Part shown: in pieces, positions 29,004 through 38,599 of the stretch
Numbering within the stretch: the first letter of the stretch is position 1
Layout: each line of letters begins with the position of its first letter
From: Meridianimarinicoccus roseus
GTDB lineage: Bacteria; Pseudomonadota; Alphaproteobacteria; Rhodobacterales; Rhodobacteraceae
Length of the DNA: 64,000 nucleotides
Assembly (NCBI RefSeq): GCF_003172915.1
Contig: NZ_QGKU01000032.1
Location: 62,001 to 126,000, forward strand
Direction: 5' to 3'
The notes under the pieces: generated by a model
What the model was told of the DNA's origin: nothing
Databases searched by the model: none
The model's input: only the letters and a program-made list of their open reading frames with translations
Program-made: the position numbers and the translations under genes

Positions 29004-31277
29004 ATGCCGAACGGGGGCGGGTCAGACCTTTCAGAAATGCTGGCGCAGGAACGGCGCGCCCGGCTGGCGGCCGAACGGCTGCTGGACCAAAAGAGCCGCG
29101 AGTTGCACAACGCGAACCGCAAGCTTTCGGCCCATGCTCGGCTGCTGTCGGACGAGATCATCGTCAAGCGCGAGGAAGCCCGCAGCTTCCAGTCCGAGGC
29201 CGAGAACCTCAAGGGCGAGAACACGCAGGTCCGTGCCGACCTGCAACGCGCCAACAATCAGGCGGTAAAGGCCGAGCGGCGTCTTTGGGAAGCGCTGGAA
29301 ACGATCCAGGACGGGTTCGCGGTTTTCAACGCCCGCGACCAGCTCGTGATCGCCAACCATTCCTACATGAACCTTTTCGACGGGTTGGAGAGCATCCGAC
29401 CCGGCGTGACCTACCCTGACATCCTGCAGCTTCTGGTCGAAGAGGGGCTTGTCGATATCGGCTTCGAGGGGCCCGAGACATGGCACGCCCGGATGCGCGC
29501 GCGCTGGCAGCAGGAGCGGATCGAACCGATCACGCTCAAACTGTGGGACGAACGTTATGTGAAGCTGATCGACAGGCGGGCGCGGGACGGCGACATGGTC
29601 AGCCTCGCGCTGAACATCACCGAAACCATCCGCTACGAAGAGCAACTCAAGGAACAGCGCAGCCGGGCTGAAGCCGCGAACCGCGCGAAATCCGCCTTCC
29701 TCGCCAACATGAGCCACGAGATCCGCACACCGATGAACGGCGTGGTCGGGATGGCGGACCTGCTGTGCGACACGGACCTGTCCGAGGAACAGCGCCTCTA
29801 CGCAGAAACGATCCGCAGTTCGGGCGAAACGCTGCTGGTCATCATCAACGACGTTCTGGACTACTCCAAGATCGAGGCGGAGAAGCTCACGCTCAACCCC
29901 GCACCGTTCGACCTTGAACGCACCATCCACGAAGTGCTTCTCCTGCTCAAACCTTCAGCGCAGGAACGCGGCATCGACCTTCTGATCGATTTCGACATGT
30001 TCCTGCCGACCCGCTATGTGGGCGATCCGGGGCGCATCCGTCAGATCCTGACCAACCTGATGGGCAACGCGGTGAAATTTACGCTGGAAGGTCACGTGCT
30101 GATCCGTGTGACCGGTTTTCCCAGCGACGGCGGGCTGCACGAATTGCGCATCACGGTCGAGGATACCGGCATCGGCATTCCCGCCGACAAGGTCGACCAC
30201 ATTTTCGGCGAATTCAACCAGGTGGACGATGAACGCAACCGCCGTTTCGAGGGCACGGGGCTCGGCCTGTCGATCACCTGCAAGCTGATCGCGCTGATGG
30301 GCGGCGAGATCTGGGTGGAATCGGTCGAGGGCGAAGGATCCAGCTTCGGCTTCAGCCTGACGCTGCCTACCGACGAGGACGCGCTGGCCCGCACCCCGCC
30401 CGTCCACATGGGCGATCTGCGTACCGCGTTGGTGATCGACGATCAGCAGATTAACCGGATGATCCTGGAACGGCAATTGTCGGTCATGGGTTTCCAGGTC
30501 TCGTCCTGCCGCTCCGGCGCGGAGGCATTGGGCCGACCGGAAACCGCCTATGACCTGATCATCACGGACTACCGGATGCCCGACATGGACGGGCTGGAAC
30601 TGGCCAAGCGGCTGCGCTCGCGCGGGGAAAGCGCGCCGATCCTGCTGCTCAGTTCAGCGCCGGGCGATTTCGGCCCCGCCGCGGTCGAAGCGGGGATCAG
30701 CGCCGTGCTGCAAAAGCCGCTGCTGCGCCGCGACCTGTTTCAGCGCGTGGCTGAACTGGGCATGCCGATGCCCGAAACCGCTCCGGAAGCTGACGCGCCG
30801 CCGGGCGCAGCGGCCGTTGACGGCCCTGCGAACAGGGCGCCAGTCGGGCGTGCGATGCGGATACTCGCGGCCGAGGACAACAAGACCAACCAGCTTGTGT
30901 TCGGGAAGATGGTCAGCGGCATGAACGTGGAGGTCACCTTCGCCAACAATGGCCGCGAAGCGGTGGAAGCGTTCCGCAGCGCGCGACCCGACATGATCTT
31001 CATGGACATTTCCATGCCAGAGATGGACGGAAAGGCTGCGACCCGGGCCATCCGCGCGCTGGAGGCGGAAAGCGGTGCTGTGGCTGTGCCGATCTGCGCA
31101 CTGACCGCCCATGCGATGACTGGCGACGACAAAGACATCCTTGCCGCCGGCATGGACCACTACCTGACCAAGCCCCTGCGGAAGGCCGCGATCGCCGATA
31201 TGATCGAACGGTACCTGCCGGAAGGCGCGGCGCTGCGCTTGCCAGATACCGCAGACAGCCCTACGAACCCCGACTGA
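29004..31277 (+). CDS. Cytoplasmic hybrid sensor histidine kinase with two receiver domains
   Basis: A 757-residue kinase. Residues 8-100 form a coiled coil. A PAS-like sensor follows to about 215 (WEALETIQDGFAVFNARDQL). HisKA has the phosphorylated His238 in NMSHEIRTPMNGV. The ATPase has NAVKFT, DTGIGIP and GTGLGLS. Two receivers follow, with Asp522 (TDYRMPDMDG) and Asp668 (FMDISMPEMDG). No membrane helix is visible, so the signal is likely internal. The layout resembles Rhodobacterales hybrid kinases, but no partner regulator or phosphotransfer protein is nearby. The ATG at 29004 has a GGAG upstream; the longer open frame overlaps the thiolase gene. Confidence 0.92.
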   Translation: MPNGGGSDLSEMLAQERRARLAAERLLDQKSRELHNANRKLSAHARLLSDEIIVKREEARSFQSEAENLKGENTQVRADLQRANNQAVKAERRLWEALETIQDGFAVFNARDQLVIANHSYMNLFDGLESIRPGVTYPDILQLLVEEGLVDIGFEGPETWHARMRARWQQERIEPITLKLWDERYVKLIDRRARDGDMVSLALNITETIRYEEQLKEQRSRAEAANRAKSAFLANMSHEIRTPMNGVVGMADLLCDTDLSEEQRLYAETIRSSGETLLVIINDVLDYSKIEAEKLTLNPAPFDLERTIHEVLLLLKPSAQERGIDLLIDFDMFLPTRYVGDPGRIRQILTNLMGNAVKFTLEGHVLIRVTGFPSDGGLHELRITVEDTGIGIPADKVDHIFGEFNQVDDERNRRFEGTGLGLSITCKLIALMGGEIWVESVEGEGSSFGFSLTLPTDEDALARTPPVHMGDLRTALVIDDQQINRMILERQLSVMGFQVSSCRSGAEALGRPETAYDLIITDYRMPDMDGLELAKRLRSRGESAPILLLSSAPGDFGPAAVEAGISAVLQKPLLRRDLFQRVAELGMPMPETAPEADAPPGAAAVDGPANRAPVGRAMRILAAEDNKTNQLVFGKMVSGMNVEVTFANNGREAVEAFRSARPDMIFMDISMPEMDGKAATRAIRALEAESGAVAVPICALTAHAMTGDDKDILAAGMDHYLTKPLRKAAIADMIERYLPEGAALRLPDTADSPTNPD

Positions 31278-31316
31278 CAGACCGGGAATGTGTCGGGGCC
31301 CTCGCAGCGCGCCCCG

Positions 31317-32114
31317 TCATGCCGCTGCCTGCGCCGTCTCTGGCCGACGAAACACCGGCGCGTCGGGCGTGCTGCGCACCGGATCGTAGCGGTAGCCCGC
31401 ATGTTCGAAATCGCGCAGCGCGGCGGTATCGGTCAACCGGTTCTCCACGATAAAACGCGCCATCGCGCCGCGCGCCCGCTTGGCATGGAAACTGATCACC
31501 TTGATATCGCCGCCGCGCTCTTCCACGAAGGCGGGCGTGATGACTCGCGGCGCCAGCGCACCCTGATCGACCGCACCGAAATACTCTTTTGATGCGCAGT
31601 TCACCAGGACCTCGCTGCCGGTCTCGGCGGCCTGCTCGGACAGCGCATCGGCGATGCGGGAACCCCAGTAGGCATAAAGCGACTTGCCCTCGCGCGTCTT
31701 CAGCCGCGAACCCATCTCCAGGCGGTAGGGTTGCATCCCGTCCAGCGGGCGCAGCAGGCCGTAGAGCCCGGACAGGATGCGCAGGTGGTCTTGCGCATGG
31801 GTCACGGCATCCGCATCGAGGCTCTGGGCGTGCAGCCCCTGGTAAGTATCCCCGGCAAACGCCCGTAACGCCGGGCGCAGATCCTCCGGCGCAGGGTCAG
31901 CGGCGAAGGCGCGAAATCGGGCCTGGTTCAACTCGGCCAGCGGCGCGCTGATCGACATCAGCTTGCGCAGATCGTCCCGCGACAGTTTCGCGGCCACCCC
32001 GGCCAGATATACCGCGTCCTGCTGGAAGGCGGGCGCCGTCGGGGCGAAGCCGTGCACGTGGGCGGCCTCTTCGGACCAGTCCAGCTTCTTGGCTGGGGAA
32101 ATCACGACCAGCAT
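31317..32114 (-). CDS. yaaA: Peroxide stress protein YaaA
   Basis: A 265-residue member of the YaaA/DUF328 family, which limits free iron and DNA damage during peroxide stress in E. coli. Characteristic parts are the start MLVVISPAKKLDW, FAGDTYQGL, LSGLYGLLRPLDGMQPYRLEMGSRL and VNCASKEYF. The family fold binds DNA in one characterised member, but its exact chemistry is open. It converges with the histidine kinase gene and precedes recQ on the same strand by transcription order after a 76-base gap. Confidence 0.95.
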   Translation of the reverse strand: MLVVISPAKKLDWSEEAAHVHGFAPTAPAFQQDAVYLAGVAAKLSRDDLRKLMSISAPLAELNQARFRAFAADPAPEDLRPALRAFAGDTYQGLHAQSLDADAVTHAQDHLRILSGLYGLLRPLDGMQPYRLEMGSRLKTREGKSLYAYWGSRIADALSEQAAETGSEVLVNCASKEYFGAVDQGALAPRVITPAFVEERGGDIKVISFHAKRARGAMARFIVENRLTDTAALRDFEHAGYRYDPVRSTPDAPVFRRPETAQAAA

Positions 32115-32190
32115 ATTCGTCTCCTTCTACAATCGGCTGACATAGGCCCGGCGCAAGGCCGCGTCCAGCCGCGCGGCCCCATCGGCACTG

Positions 32191-34251
32191 TCACTCCGAC
32201 TGGGTCAACGCGCCAAGGAACGCTTCGGCGAAGCGTTCGGCGCGCCGGTCACCGATCAGCGCGGCGATGTCCTGCGGGGTCTGCGGCCGGGCACGGGCGA
32301 TCCGCGCCAGTTCGGTGCTGGAACAACTCAGCGGCCGGTCCGTCCCGCCGACGCCGCGCAGCAGCGCGGCCTGCGCATCCTGAAGCCGGTCGAACAGTAC
32401 CCCCTCGGATCGGCCGGCCAGCGCACGGCGTTGCGGGTGCTGCCCGGCGGGAGGCGCGCCGGCGATCACTTCTAGAAATAGCGCGCCGTAGCGTTCCAGC
32501 TTCTTCGCACCGACCCCGCCGATCCGCGCCATCGCGTCCATCGTGTCAGGCCGCTGCTCGGCCATCTCGATCAGGGTGCGGTCCGGAAATATGACATAGG
32601 CCGGCACGTTCGCCGCCTCGGCCAGCGCACGACGCTTGGCCTTCAGCGCGGACAGTAGCGGCGCATCCTCGTCCGATACCATCGCGCGCACCGCCGGCCC
32701 GCTCCGCGGCTTGGGCGCCACCGCGTCGCGGCGCAAATCGATGCGCTCGGTTCCCTTCAGGATCGGCCGGGCGGCTTCGGTCATGACCAGCGCGCCATGC
32801 CGTTCACGGTCGGGGCGCAGCAGATCGCGCCCCATCATCTGCCGGAACAACCCCTGCCACTGCGCCTTGGTGAATTCGCGCCCGACGCCGAAGGTCGGCA
32901 ATCGGTCGTGCCCGCGTTGGCTGATCTTTTCCGTCAGGGTGCCCGTCAGGATATCGATCAGATGCCCCGCGCCGAAATTTTCGCCTGTGCGCAGGATCGC
33001 CGACAGCGCCTTGCGCACCGCATCCGTCCCGTCGATCACCTCGGGCGGGGTGTCGCAAAGATCGCACGCACCGCAGGGTTCGGCCGCTTCGCCGAAGTAT
33101 CCCAGAAGGGTGCGGCGGCGGCAGTCCAGCGCCTCGGCCAGCCCCAGAAGCGCATTGAGCCGCCCATGATCCGCGTCGCGCCGTTCGGGCGGCGCGAGGC
33201 TTTCGTCGATCTGAGTGCGGCGCAGCCGGATGTCGTCGGCGCCGAACAAGGTCAGGGTTTCGGCCGGGGCGCCGTCGCGGCCCGCGCGTCCGATCTCCTG
33301 ATAATAGGCCTCGATCGACTTGGGCAGGTCGGCATGGGCGACCCAGCGGATGTCTGGCTTGTCGATCCCCATGCCGAAGGCGACGGTCGCCACCACGATC
33401 AGACCATCCTCGCGCTGGAACCGCTCTTCCACGGCGCGGCGCGCCTCCGCTTCCATGCCGCCGTGATAGAAAGTGGACGGGTGTCCGTCCTCGCGCAGCG
33501 CGCGGGCGAGCGTTTCGGTCTTGGCGCGGGTCGCGCAGTAGACGATGCCGGATTGCCCGCGCCGCGCCGCCGCGAAGTCCAGCACCTGCCTGCGCGGCCC
33601 ATCCTTCGGCGCGAAGGCGAGATGGATGTTGGGCCGGTCGAAGCCGCGCAGGAATTCCTGCGGCGCGCGCCCGCCGAACAGACGCGCCGCGATCTCGGCC
33701 CGGGTTTCGGCATCGGCGGTCGCGGTGAAGGCAGCAAGCGGCACGTCGAGCGCGGCGCGCAATTCGCCAATTCGCAGGTAGTCGGGACGGAAGTCATGGC
33801 CCCACTGGCTGACGCAATGCGCCTCGTCCACCGCGATCAGGCTGACGCCGATGCGCCGCAGCAGCGCCTGTGTGCCGCCCGAGGCCAGCCGTTCGGGCGC
33901 CAAGTAAAGCAGCTTGAGTTCGCCCGCATCGAGCGCGGCGAACACCGCTTCGGTTTCCTCGTCGGTATTGCCCGAGGTCAGCGCGCCCGCCGCCACCCCG
34001 GCCTCGCGCAGCGCGCGCACCTGGTCGCGCATCAATGCGATCAGCGGCGAGACGACGACGGTCACACCCTCGCGGTACAGCGCAGGCAGTTGGAAGCACA
34101 GCGACTTGCCGCCGCCGGTGGGCATGATGGCCAGCGTGTCGCGCCCTTCGGCCACCGCCTGCACGATTTCCCGCTGCCCGGGCCGGAAGCCCGAGAAGCC
34201 GAAGACTTGCGATAGCAGCGTGTCGAAGGAGCGGGGAGAGCCGTCCGGCAT
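32191..34251 (-). CDS. recQ: ATP-dependent DNA helicase RecQ
   Basis: RecQ unwinds DNA 3' to 5' in recombination repair. The 686-residue product has all the usual parts: a Q-motif with FRPGQREIVQAVAEGRDTL, Walker A MPTGGGKSLCF, VDEAHCVSQWGHDFRPDY, motif VI with QEIGRAGRDG, a zinc-binding region (CRRRTLLGYF...CGACDLC), winged helix, and a C-terminal HRDC domain. The start at 34251 (MPDGSPRSFDTLL) is preferred; an ATG 14 codons upstream sits inside an inverted repeat. It is followed on the minus strand by yaaA. Confidence 0.97.
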   Translation of the reverse strand: MPDGSPRSFDTLLSQVFGFSGFRPGQREIVQAVAEGRDTLAIMPTGGGKSLCFQLPALYREGVTVVVSPLIALMRDQVRALREAGVAAGALTSGNTDEETEAVFAALDAGELKLLYLAPERLASGGTQALLRRIGVSLIAVDEAHCVSQWGHDFRPDYLRIGELRAALDVPLAAFTATADAETRAEIAARLFGGRAPQEFLRGFDRPNIHLAFAPKDGPRRQVLDFAAARRGQSGIVYCATRAKTETLARALREDGHPSTFYHGGMEAEARRAVEERFQREDGLIVVATVAFGMGIDKPDIRWVAHADLPKSIEAYYQEIGRAGRDGAPAETLTLFGADDIRLRRTQIDESLAPPERRDADHGRLNALLGLAEALDCRRRTLLGYFGEAAEPCGACDLCDTPPEVIDGTDAVRKALSAILRTGENFGAGHLIDILTGTLTEKISQRGHDRLPTFGVGREFTKAQWQGLFRQMMGRDLLRPDRERHGALVMTEAARPILKGTERIDLRRDAVAPKPRSGPAVRAMVSDEDAPLLSALKAKRRALAEAANVPAYVIFPDRTLIEMAEQRPDTMDAMARIGGVGAKKLERYGALFLEVIAGAPPAGQHPQRRALAGRSEGVLFDRLQDAQAALLRGVGGTDRPLSCSSTELARIARARPQTPQDIAALIGDRRAERFAEAFLGALTQSE

Positions 34252-34283
34252 GGGGAAGCGCCTGTCGTGTTCCGGTTTGGAAC

Positions 34284-34313
34284 CTTGTCCCATACCAGTC
34301 CTTGTGGGACAAG
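34284..34313. repeat. Nine-base inverted repeat upstream of recQ
   Basis: CTTGTCCCA and TGGGACAAG are exact complements separated by 12 bases, 33-62 bases before the recQ start. A second palindrome (GTTCC-N5-GGAAC, 34269-34283) lies next to it. Either may be an operator or an RNA hairpin in the 5' region. Confidence 0.4.
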
Positions 34314-34342
34314 TGTCAGGCGCCCCCTTTTGTGGGGTCAGA

Positions 34343-34630
34343 TCACACGAACGCGCCGGCGTTGTTGATCAGTACGATGCGCAGCGCATAGACCGCGATC
34401 AACGCCACCAGCGGCGCGAGGTCAAGCCCTCCCATCTGCGGGAGGAATCGACGGATGGGGCCATAGATCGGCTCCAGCAGGTTGTTCAGCCCGTACCAGA
34501 TGGACCGGACGATATCCTGACCGAGGTTCAGCACGTTGAAGTTGATCAGCCAACTCATGATGATGTGGGCGATCATGATGAACCACACCACGTCAAGGAT
34601 CAGCAGCAGGATTTGTATCAGCGACGTCAT
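34343..34630 (-). CDS. YggT family membrane protein
   Basis: A 95-residue protein with two strong membrane segments, SLIQILLLILDVVWFIMIAH and GLDLAPLVALIAVYALRIVL, separated by the conserved amphipathic NNLLEPIYGPIRRFLPQMGG. This is the YggT (CCB3-like) layout; the family is tied to envelope functions and osmotic tolerance but lacks a defined activity. The ATG at 34630 is set by family length; a very long frame upstream is non-coding. It is divergent from the thioesterase gene. Confidence 0.92.
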   Translation of the reverse strand: MTSLIQILLLILDVVWFIMIAHIIMSWLINFNVLNLGQDIVRSIWYGLNNLLEPIYGPIRRFLPQMGGLDLAPLVALIAVYALRIVLINNAGAFV

Positions 34631-34771
34631 CGGCAAGGCACCTTTTCGGGAAAACTGTTGCGAAGAACGTATGGCGCGCGGCGCCGGAGAACAAGCACCG
34701 CCGCACTGCCGTGACGTTCCGGTTGACGCGCACGGACGGGCTGGCACGGTCCGCCGCGAAGGAGTCGCCGC

Positions 34772-35335
34772 ATGTATCCATTCGCTCGCCTCGCCAAGGA
34801 ATTCGTCGTGCACCGCAATGCGCCGCCGCTGGGGCTGTTCGACACCCATGTCAGCCATCACGTCTGTTGGCCCTGGGATCTCGACTTCCTGGCGGAACTG
34901 AACAATGGCCGCACGCTGACTTTGTACGACCTTGGCCGGATGCTTCTGGGAAAGCGGTCGGGGCTGTTCGCGGCAATGCGCCGACGCGGCTGGGGGCTGA
35001 CCGTTGCCGGGTCGTCCACGCGCTACCGGCGCCGCGTGACCGCCTTCGCGCGGCTGGAAATGCGGTCGCGGTTGGCCGGCTGGGACGACCGGTTCATGTA
35101 TCTTGAGCAGTCGATGTGGCACCGGGGCGAATGCACGTCGCACGTGCTGATCCGGTCTGCCGTCATCAAGGGCGGACGGATGGTTCCGACGGCCGAGGTG
35201 CTGGCCGAGTTCGGCGTGGAGGGCACAGCGCCCCACCTGCCCGACTGGATCGCCGCCTGGGCCGGGGCCGAAGCGCTGCGCCCGTGGCCACCGATGCACG
35301 AAGCACCTGAAAACAATCGCCCATTGCCCCACTAG
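34772..35335 (+). CDS. Thioesterase-like hotdog-fold protein
   Basis: A 187-residue protein resembling THEM6/4HBT-type hotdog proteins. The segment HVCWPWDLDFLAELNNGRTL carries the Asn-Asn-Gly and the acidic residues usual at the start of the hot-dog helix, followed by STRYRRRVTAFARLEMRSRL and FMYLEQSMW. Relatives hydrolyse acyl-CoA thioesters, though many are uncharacterised. An AAGGAG lies seven bases before the ATG. It is divergent from yggT and 42 bases before the UMF1-type transporter gene; a shared transcript is likely. Confidence 0.82.
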   Translation: MYPFARLAKEFVVHRNAPPLGLFDTHVSHHVCWPWDLDFLAELNNGRTLTLYDLGRMLLGKRSGLFAAMRRRGWGLTVAGSSTRYRRRVTAFARLEMRSRLAGWDDRFMYLEQSMWHRGECTSHVLIRSAVIKGGRMVPTAEVLAEFGVEGTAPHLPDWIAAWAGAEALRPWPPMHEAPENNRPLPH

Positions 35336-35377
35336 CGGCCCACGCATAGGGTGCGGCGGGGCACAGGGTGAACGGAC

Positions 35378-36727
35378 ATGATCGAGGCAGGCGCTTCAAA
35401 GCGCATCTGGGGCTGGTATTTCTTCGATTGGGCCAGCCAGCCCTACAACACGCTTCTGCTGACCTTCATCTTCGCCCCCTACCTGAACGACGTTCTGGGC
35501 GATGGCACGGCGGCGCAGGCGGCATGGGGATACGGCGTGGGCACTGCAGGAGTGCTGATTGCCCTGCTGGCCCCGCTGCTGGGCAGCATGGCCGACCGCT
35601 GCGGGCCGCACATGCGACTGCGCTTCATCTGGGGGTTCTCGGCGCTCTACATCATCGGTGCATCCGGTCTGTGGTGGGCCAAACCGACTGACCCCAACCT
35701 GCTGGCCACTCTGATATTCTTTGGCATCGGGCTGATCGGCATGGAGTTCGCCACGATCTTCACCAACGCGATGATGCCCGATCTCGCGCCGCGCGCCGCC
35801 ATCGGGCGGATCTCGGGCACCGGCTGGGCGTTCGGCTACCTTGGCGGTCTGGTCGCGCTTGTGCTCGTGCTGACGCTGCTGGCCGAACGGCCGGACACCG
35901 GAACCACGCTGATCGGGCGCGCGCCGATCCTGGGGCTGGATCCCGAAGCGCGCGAGGGCACCCGCGCCGTGGGCCCGTTCACCGCAGTTTGGTTCGCTCT
36001 CTTCATGGTGCCGTTCTTCGCCTGGGTAACGGAAATGCCCCCGCGCGCCGGGGTCCGTCTATCCGCCGCCGCCCGCAAGGCATGGCCCGACCTGCGCGCG
36101 GCGCTGCGCAGCCTGCCTGCGCGGCCCAGCCTGACCGCGTTCCTAGCGGCATCCATGTTCTACCGTGATGCGCTGAACGGGATCTATTTCTTCGGCGGGA
36201 TATACGCCGCCGGTGTGTTGGGATGGACAGTCGTCGATGTCGGCGTGTTCGGCATCCTCGCCGTGATCTCGGCAGCGATATTCGCCTGGTTGGGCGGAAA
36301 ATGCGATGCGCGATTCGGGCCGAAACCCGTGATCGCCCTGTCCATCGCGGTGCTGATCGGCGTGACGATCGCAGCGATATTCGTGTCCCGCGACGCAGTG
36401 TTCGGTGTGCCGGTGGATACGGCCAGCCGCCTGCCCGACATGGTCTTCTACGCTCTCGGGGCCGTGATCGGCGCGGCCGGCGGGGCGCTTCAGGCGTCGT
36501 CGCGCTGCATGCTCGTGTTTCAGGCGGACCCGACGCGAATGACTCAAGGGTTTGGGCTGTACGCGCTGACGGGCAAGGCGACGGCCTTCCTTGCGCCTTT
36601 TTCCGTGGCACTTGCCACCGATCTGACCGGCAGCCAGCAGATGGGCATCACACCTTTGCTGGGGCTGTTTCTTTTCGGGCTGGTTTTGCTAGTCTGGGTC
36701 AAACCGGACGGAGACGCGCAGTCATGA
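35378..36727 (+). CDS. MFS transporter, UMF1/Atg22-like family
   Basis: A 449-residue membrane protein with about 12 helices. The start KRIWGWYFFDWASQPYNTLL and the segment AWGYGVGTAGVLIALLAPLLG are typical of the UMF1 (Atg22-like) branch of the major facilitator superfamily. In fungi Atg22 exports amino acids from vacuoles; bacterial substrates are unknown. The stop codon overlaps the mepA start (ATGA), so transporter and endopeptidase are translated together, hinting at a role in recycling wall products, which remains speculation. Confidence 0.9.
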   Translation: MIEAGASKRIWGWYFFDWASQPYNTLLLTFIFAPYLNDVLGDGTAAQAAWGYGVGTAGVLIALLAPLLGSMADRCGPHMRLRFIWGFSALYIIGASGLWWAKPTDPNLLATLIFFGIGLIGMEFATIFTNAMMPDLAPRAAIGRISGTGWAFGYLGGLVALVLVLTLLAERPDTGTTLIGRAPILGLDPEAREGTRAVGPFTAVWFALFMVPFFAWVTEMPPRAGVRLSAAARKAWPDLRAALRSLPARPSLTAFLAASMFYRDALNGIYFFGGIYAAGVLGWTVVDVGVFGILAVISAAIFAWLGGKCDARFGPKPVIALSIAVLIGVTIAAIFVSRDAVFGVPVDTASRLPDMVFYALGAVIGAAGGALQASSRCMLVFQADPTRMTQGFGLYALTGKATAFLAPFSVALATDLTGSQQMGITPLLGLFLFGLVLLVWVKPDGDAQS

Positions 36728-37623
36728 GACGACCCCTGCTTCTCGGCCTCGCCGCCCTTGTGCTGACCACCGGCGCCGCGCTGGCCGAACCCAAGGCCAA
36801 CCAGCTTTTCGGTGCCAAGGCGACCGCGTCACCCCATAAGCCTCACGCGATCGGCACCTATGCCAAGGGGTGCGCCGCCGGGCTGGTGCAGTTGCCCGAG
36901 TCTGGCCCGACATGGCAGGCGATGCGCCTGTCACGCAACCGCAACTGGGGCCATCCCGAGGCGATTTCATTTATTCAGCGGCTCAGCGCCTTTGCAGCGG
37001 GTCAACCCGGTTGGGCCGGGCTCTACATCGGCGACATCAGCCAGCCGCGCGGCGGACCCATGCTGTCGGGACACCAGAGTCACCAGATCGGACTCGACAT
37101 CGACATCTGGATGCTGCCGCCGAAGTCGCTGCGCCTGAGCCGTGGGCAGCGCGAGAGCATCAGTTCGGTTTCGGTGAGGTCGGGCGACCAGCGCCGCGTC
37201 AGCAGCGCATGGACCCCGCAACACGCCGCGATCCTGAAACAGGCCGCCCGCGACCCGGCGGTGGACCGGGTCTTCGTCACCGCCCCCGCCAAGATCGAGA
37301 TGTGCAAGACCGCGCGCGCGGCCGACCGCGACTGGATGCAGAAGATCCGACCGATCTATGGGCACAACTATCATTTCCACGTCCGGCTGAAATGCCCGGC
37401 AGGCAGTCGCGGATGCCAGACCCAGACCCCTACCGTGGCCGAACTGTCCAAGGGCGGCAACGGCTGCGACGACACGCTGATGTGGTGGGTGACCGACTAT
37501 CTTGACCCGCCCAAGACAAGACCCCAGAAACCGGCGGAGCCCGCCCCGCGCAAGCGCGGCGCGCGCGACTACGTGATGGCGGACCTGCCGCAAGCATGCC
37601 AGACCGTCCTGTCCGCGCGCTGA
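36724..37623 (+). CDS. mepA: Penicillin-insensitive murein endopeptidase MepA
   Basis: MepA is a periplasmic zinc LAS-family peptidase that cuts D-Ala-mDAP cross-links in peptidoglycan. The 299-residue product has a signal peptide ([19 protein letters not shown], cut near residue 22). The zinc motifs are [14 protein letters not shown] (His-x6-Asp) and [12 protein letters not shown] (His-x-His). Cysteines in CAAGL, MCKTA and CPAGSRGC suggest disulfides. Its ATG overlaps the transporter stop, and its last 28 bases overlap the next gene in another frame. Confidence 0.95.
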   Translation: MRRPLLLGLAALVLTTGAALAEPKANQLFGAKATASPHKPHAIGTYAKGCAAGLVQLPESGPTWQAMRLSRNRNWGHPEAISFIQRLSAFAAGQPGWAGLYIGDISQPRGGPMLSGHQSHQIGLDIDIWMLPPKSLRLSRGQRESISSVSVRSGDQRRVSSAWTPQHAAILKQAARDPAVDRVFVTAPAKIEMCKTARAADRDWMQKIRPIYGHNYHFHVRLKCPAGSRGCQTQTPTVAELSKGGNGCDDTLMWWVTDYLDPPKTRPQKPAEPAPRKRGARDYVMADLPQACQTVLSAR

Positions 37624-38540
37624 TCGCCTGCCTTGCTGCGCTGCTGGCCGCAGCGGCCCCGGCTACGGCGCAGCAGGCCGAGCATCTTGGCAGCTTCACG
37701 TGGTCGGGGGGCGGCGCAGCGGCCTTTGGCGGCTTCTCAGGGCTGGAGCTGACCGAGGACGGGCGCGGCTTCTTCGCGGTGACCGACCGCGGCCACCTCG
37801 CCACCGGGCAGCTTCTGCGCGACGGGGACCGGATCAGCGGCGTCTCGCGGACCGAACTTCACCCGCTCACAACCGACACCGGCGCGCCGCTCGATCCTGT
37901 CATGTCGGACGCGGAAGGTCTGGCGCTCGCGCCGAACGGCGATCTTTACGTGTCCTTCGAAGCCGTTCACCGGGTCGCACGAATCCCGCCCGGCTCCGCA
38001 CGGCTGCAACACGTTCCGCGCGGGCCGGAATTCGAAGACCAGCAGAACAATTCATCGTTCGAGGCGCTCGCGCTGGATCCGCAGGGGCGCCCGATCACGT
38101 TGCCCGAACGATCGGGCGCTTGGGAACGCCCGTTCCCGGTGTTCCGGCTGGAGGACGGCACCTGGACACGTCCATACACGCTGCGGCGCGACGGAAAGTT
38201 CCTGCCGGTCGGCGCCGATACCGGCCCCGACGGTCGGCTGTATCTTCTGGAGCGGCATTTCAACGGCATCGCCTTTTCCACTCGCGTGCGCAGCTTCGCC
38301 TTCACGCCGGACGGTATCGGCGACGAACGCCTTGTACTCCAGACCCTGCCGGGGCGGCACGACAACCTCGAAGGTATCAGCGTGTGGCGCGACGCGGCCG
38401 GGCGCATTCGCCTGACGATGATCTCGGACGACAATTTCGTGTTCGTGCAGCGCACCGAGTTCGTGGAATACGTCCTTCCCGGCACACCCATCGCGCTGCA
38501 CGGCGGCGCGGGCCTTGAAACCGGGCGCGCGTGGCGGTAA
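37596..38540 (+). CDS. Secreted esterase-like activity of phytase family protein
   Basis: A 314-residue exported protein. A signal peptide ([19 protein letters not shown]) is followed by a beta-propeller-like domain: [40 protein letters not shown] and [16 protein letters not shown]. This matches the esterase-like activity of phytase domain, a six-bladed propeller related to phytase-like proteins of uncertain substrate. It overlaps mepA by 28 bases, so it is probably in the same operon. No catalytic residues can be assigned from sequence. Confidence 0.87.
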   Translation: MPDRPVRALIACLAALLAAAAPATAQQAEHLGSFTWSGGGAAAFGGFSGLELTEDGRGFFAVTDRGHLATGQLLRDGDRISGVSRTELHPLTTDTGAPLDPVMSDAEGLALAPNGDLYVSFEAVHRVARIPPGSARLQHVPRGPEFEDQQNNSSFEALALDPQGRPITLPERSGAWERPFPVFRLEDGTWTRPYTLRRDGKFLPVGADTGPDGRLYLLERHFNGIAFSTRVRSFAFTPDGIGDERLVLQTLPGRHDNLEGISVWRDAAGRIRLTMISDDNFVFVQRTEFVEYVLPGTPIALHGGAGLETGRAWR

Positions 38541-38599
38541 GCGGCGCTGTCCCTCAGGGGCCAAGTCTCCGCAACCTTGTGAAAACGGAACCCATCTTC

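Noticed and set aside
32797-34215. 472-codon plus-strand frame opposite recQ
   Set aside because: RecQ on the minus strand is complete and recognisable; the opposite frame has no coding character.
34343-35347. Very long minus-strand start for the YggT gene (334 codons)
   Set aside because: The extension runs through the thioesterase gene on the other strand and is not part of the 95-residue family.
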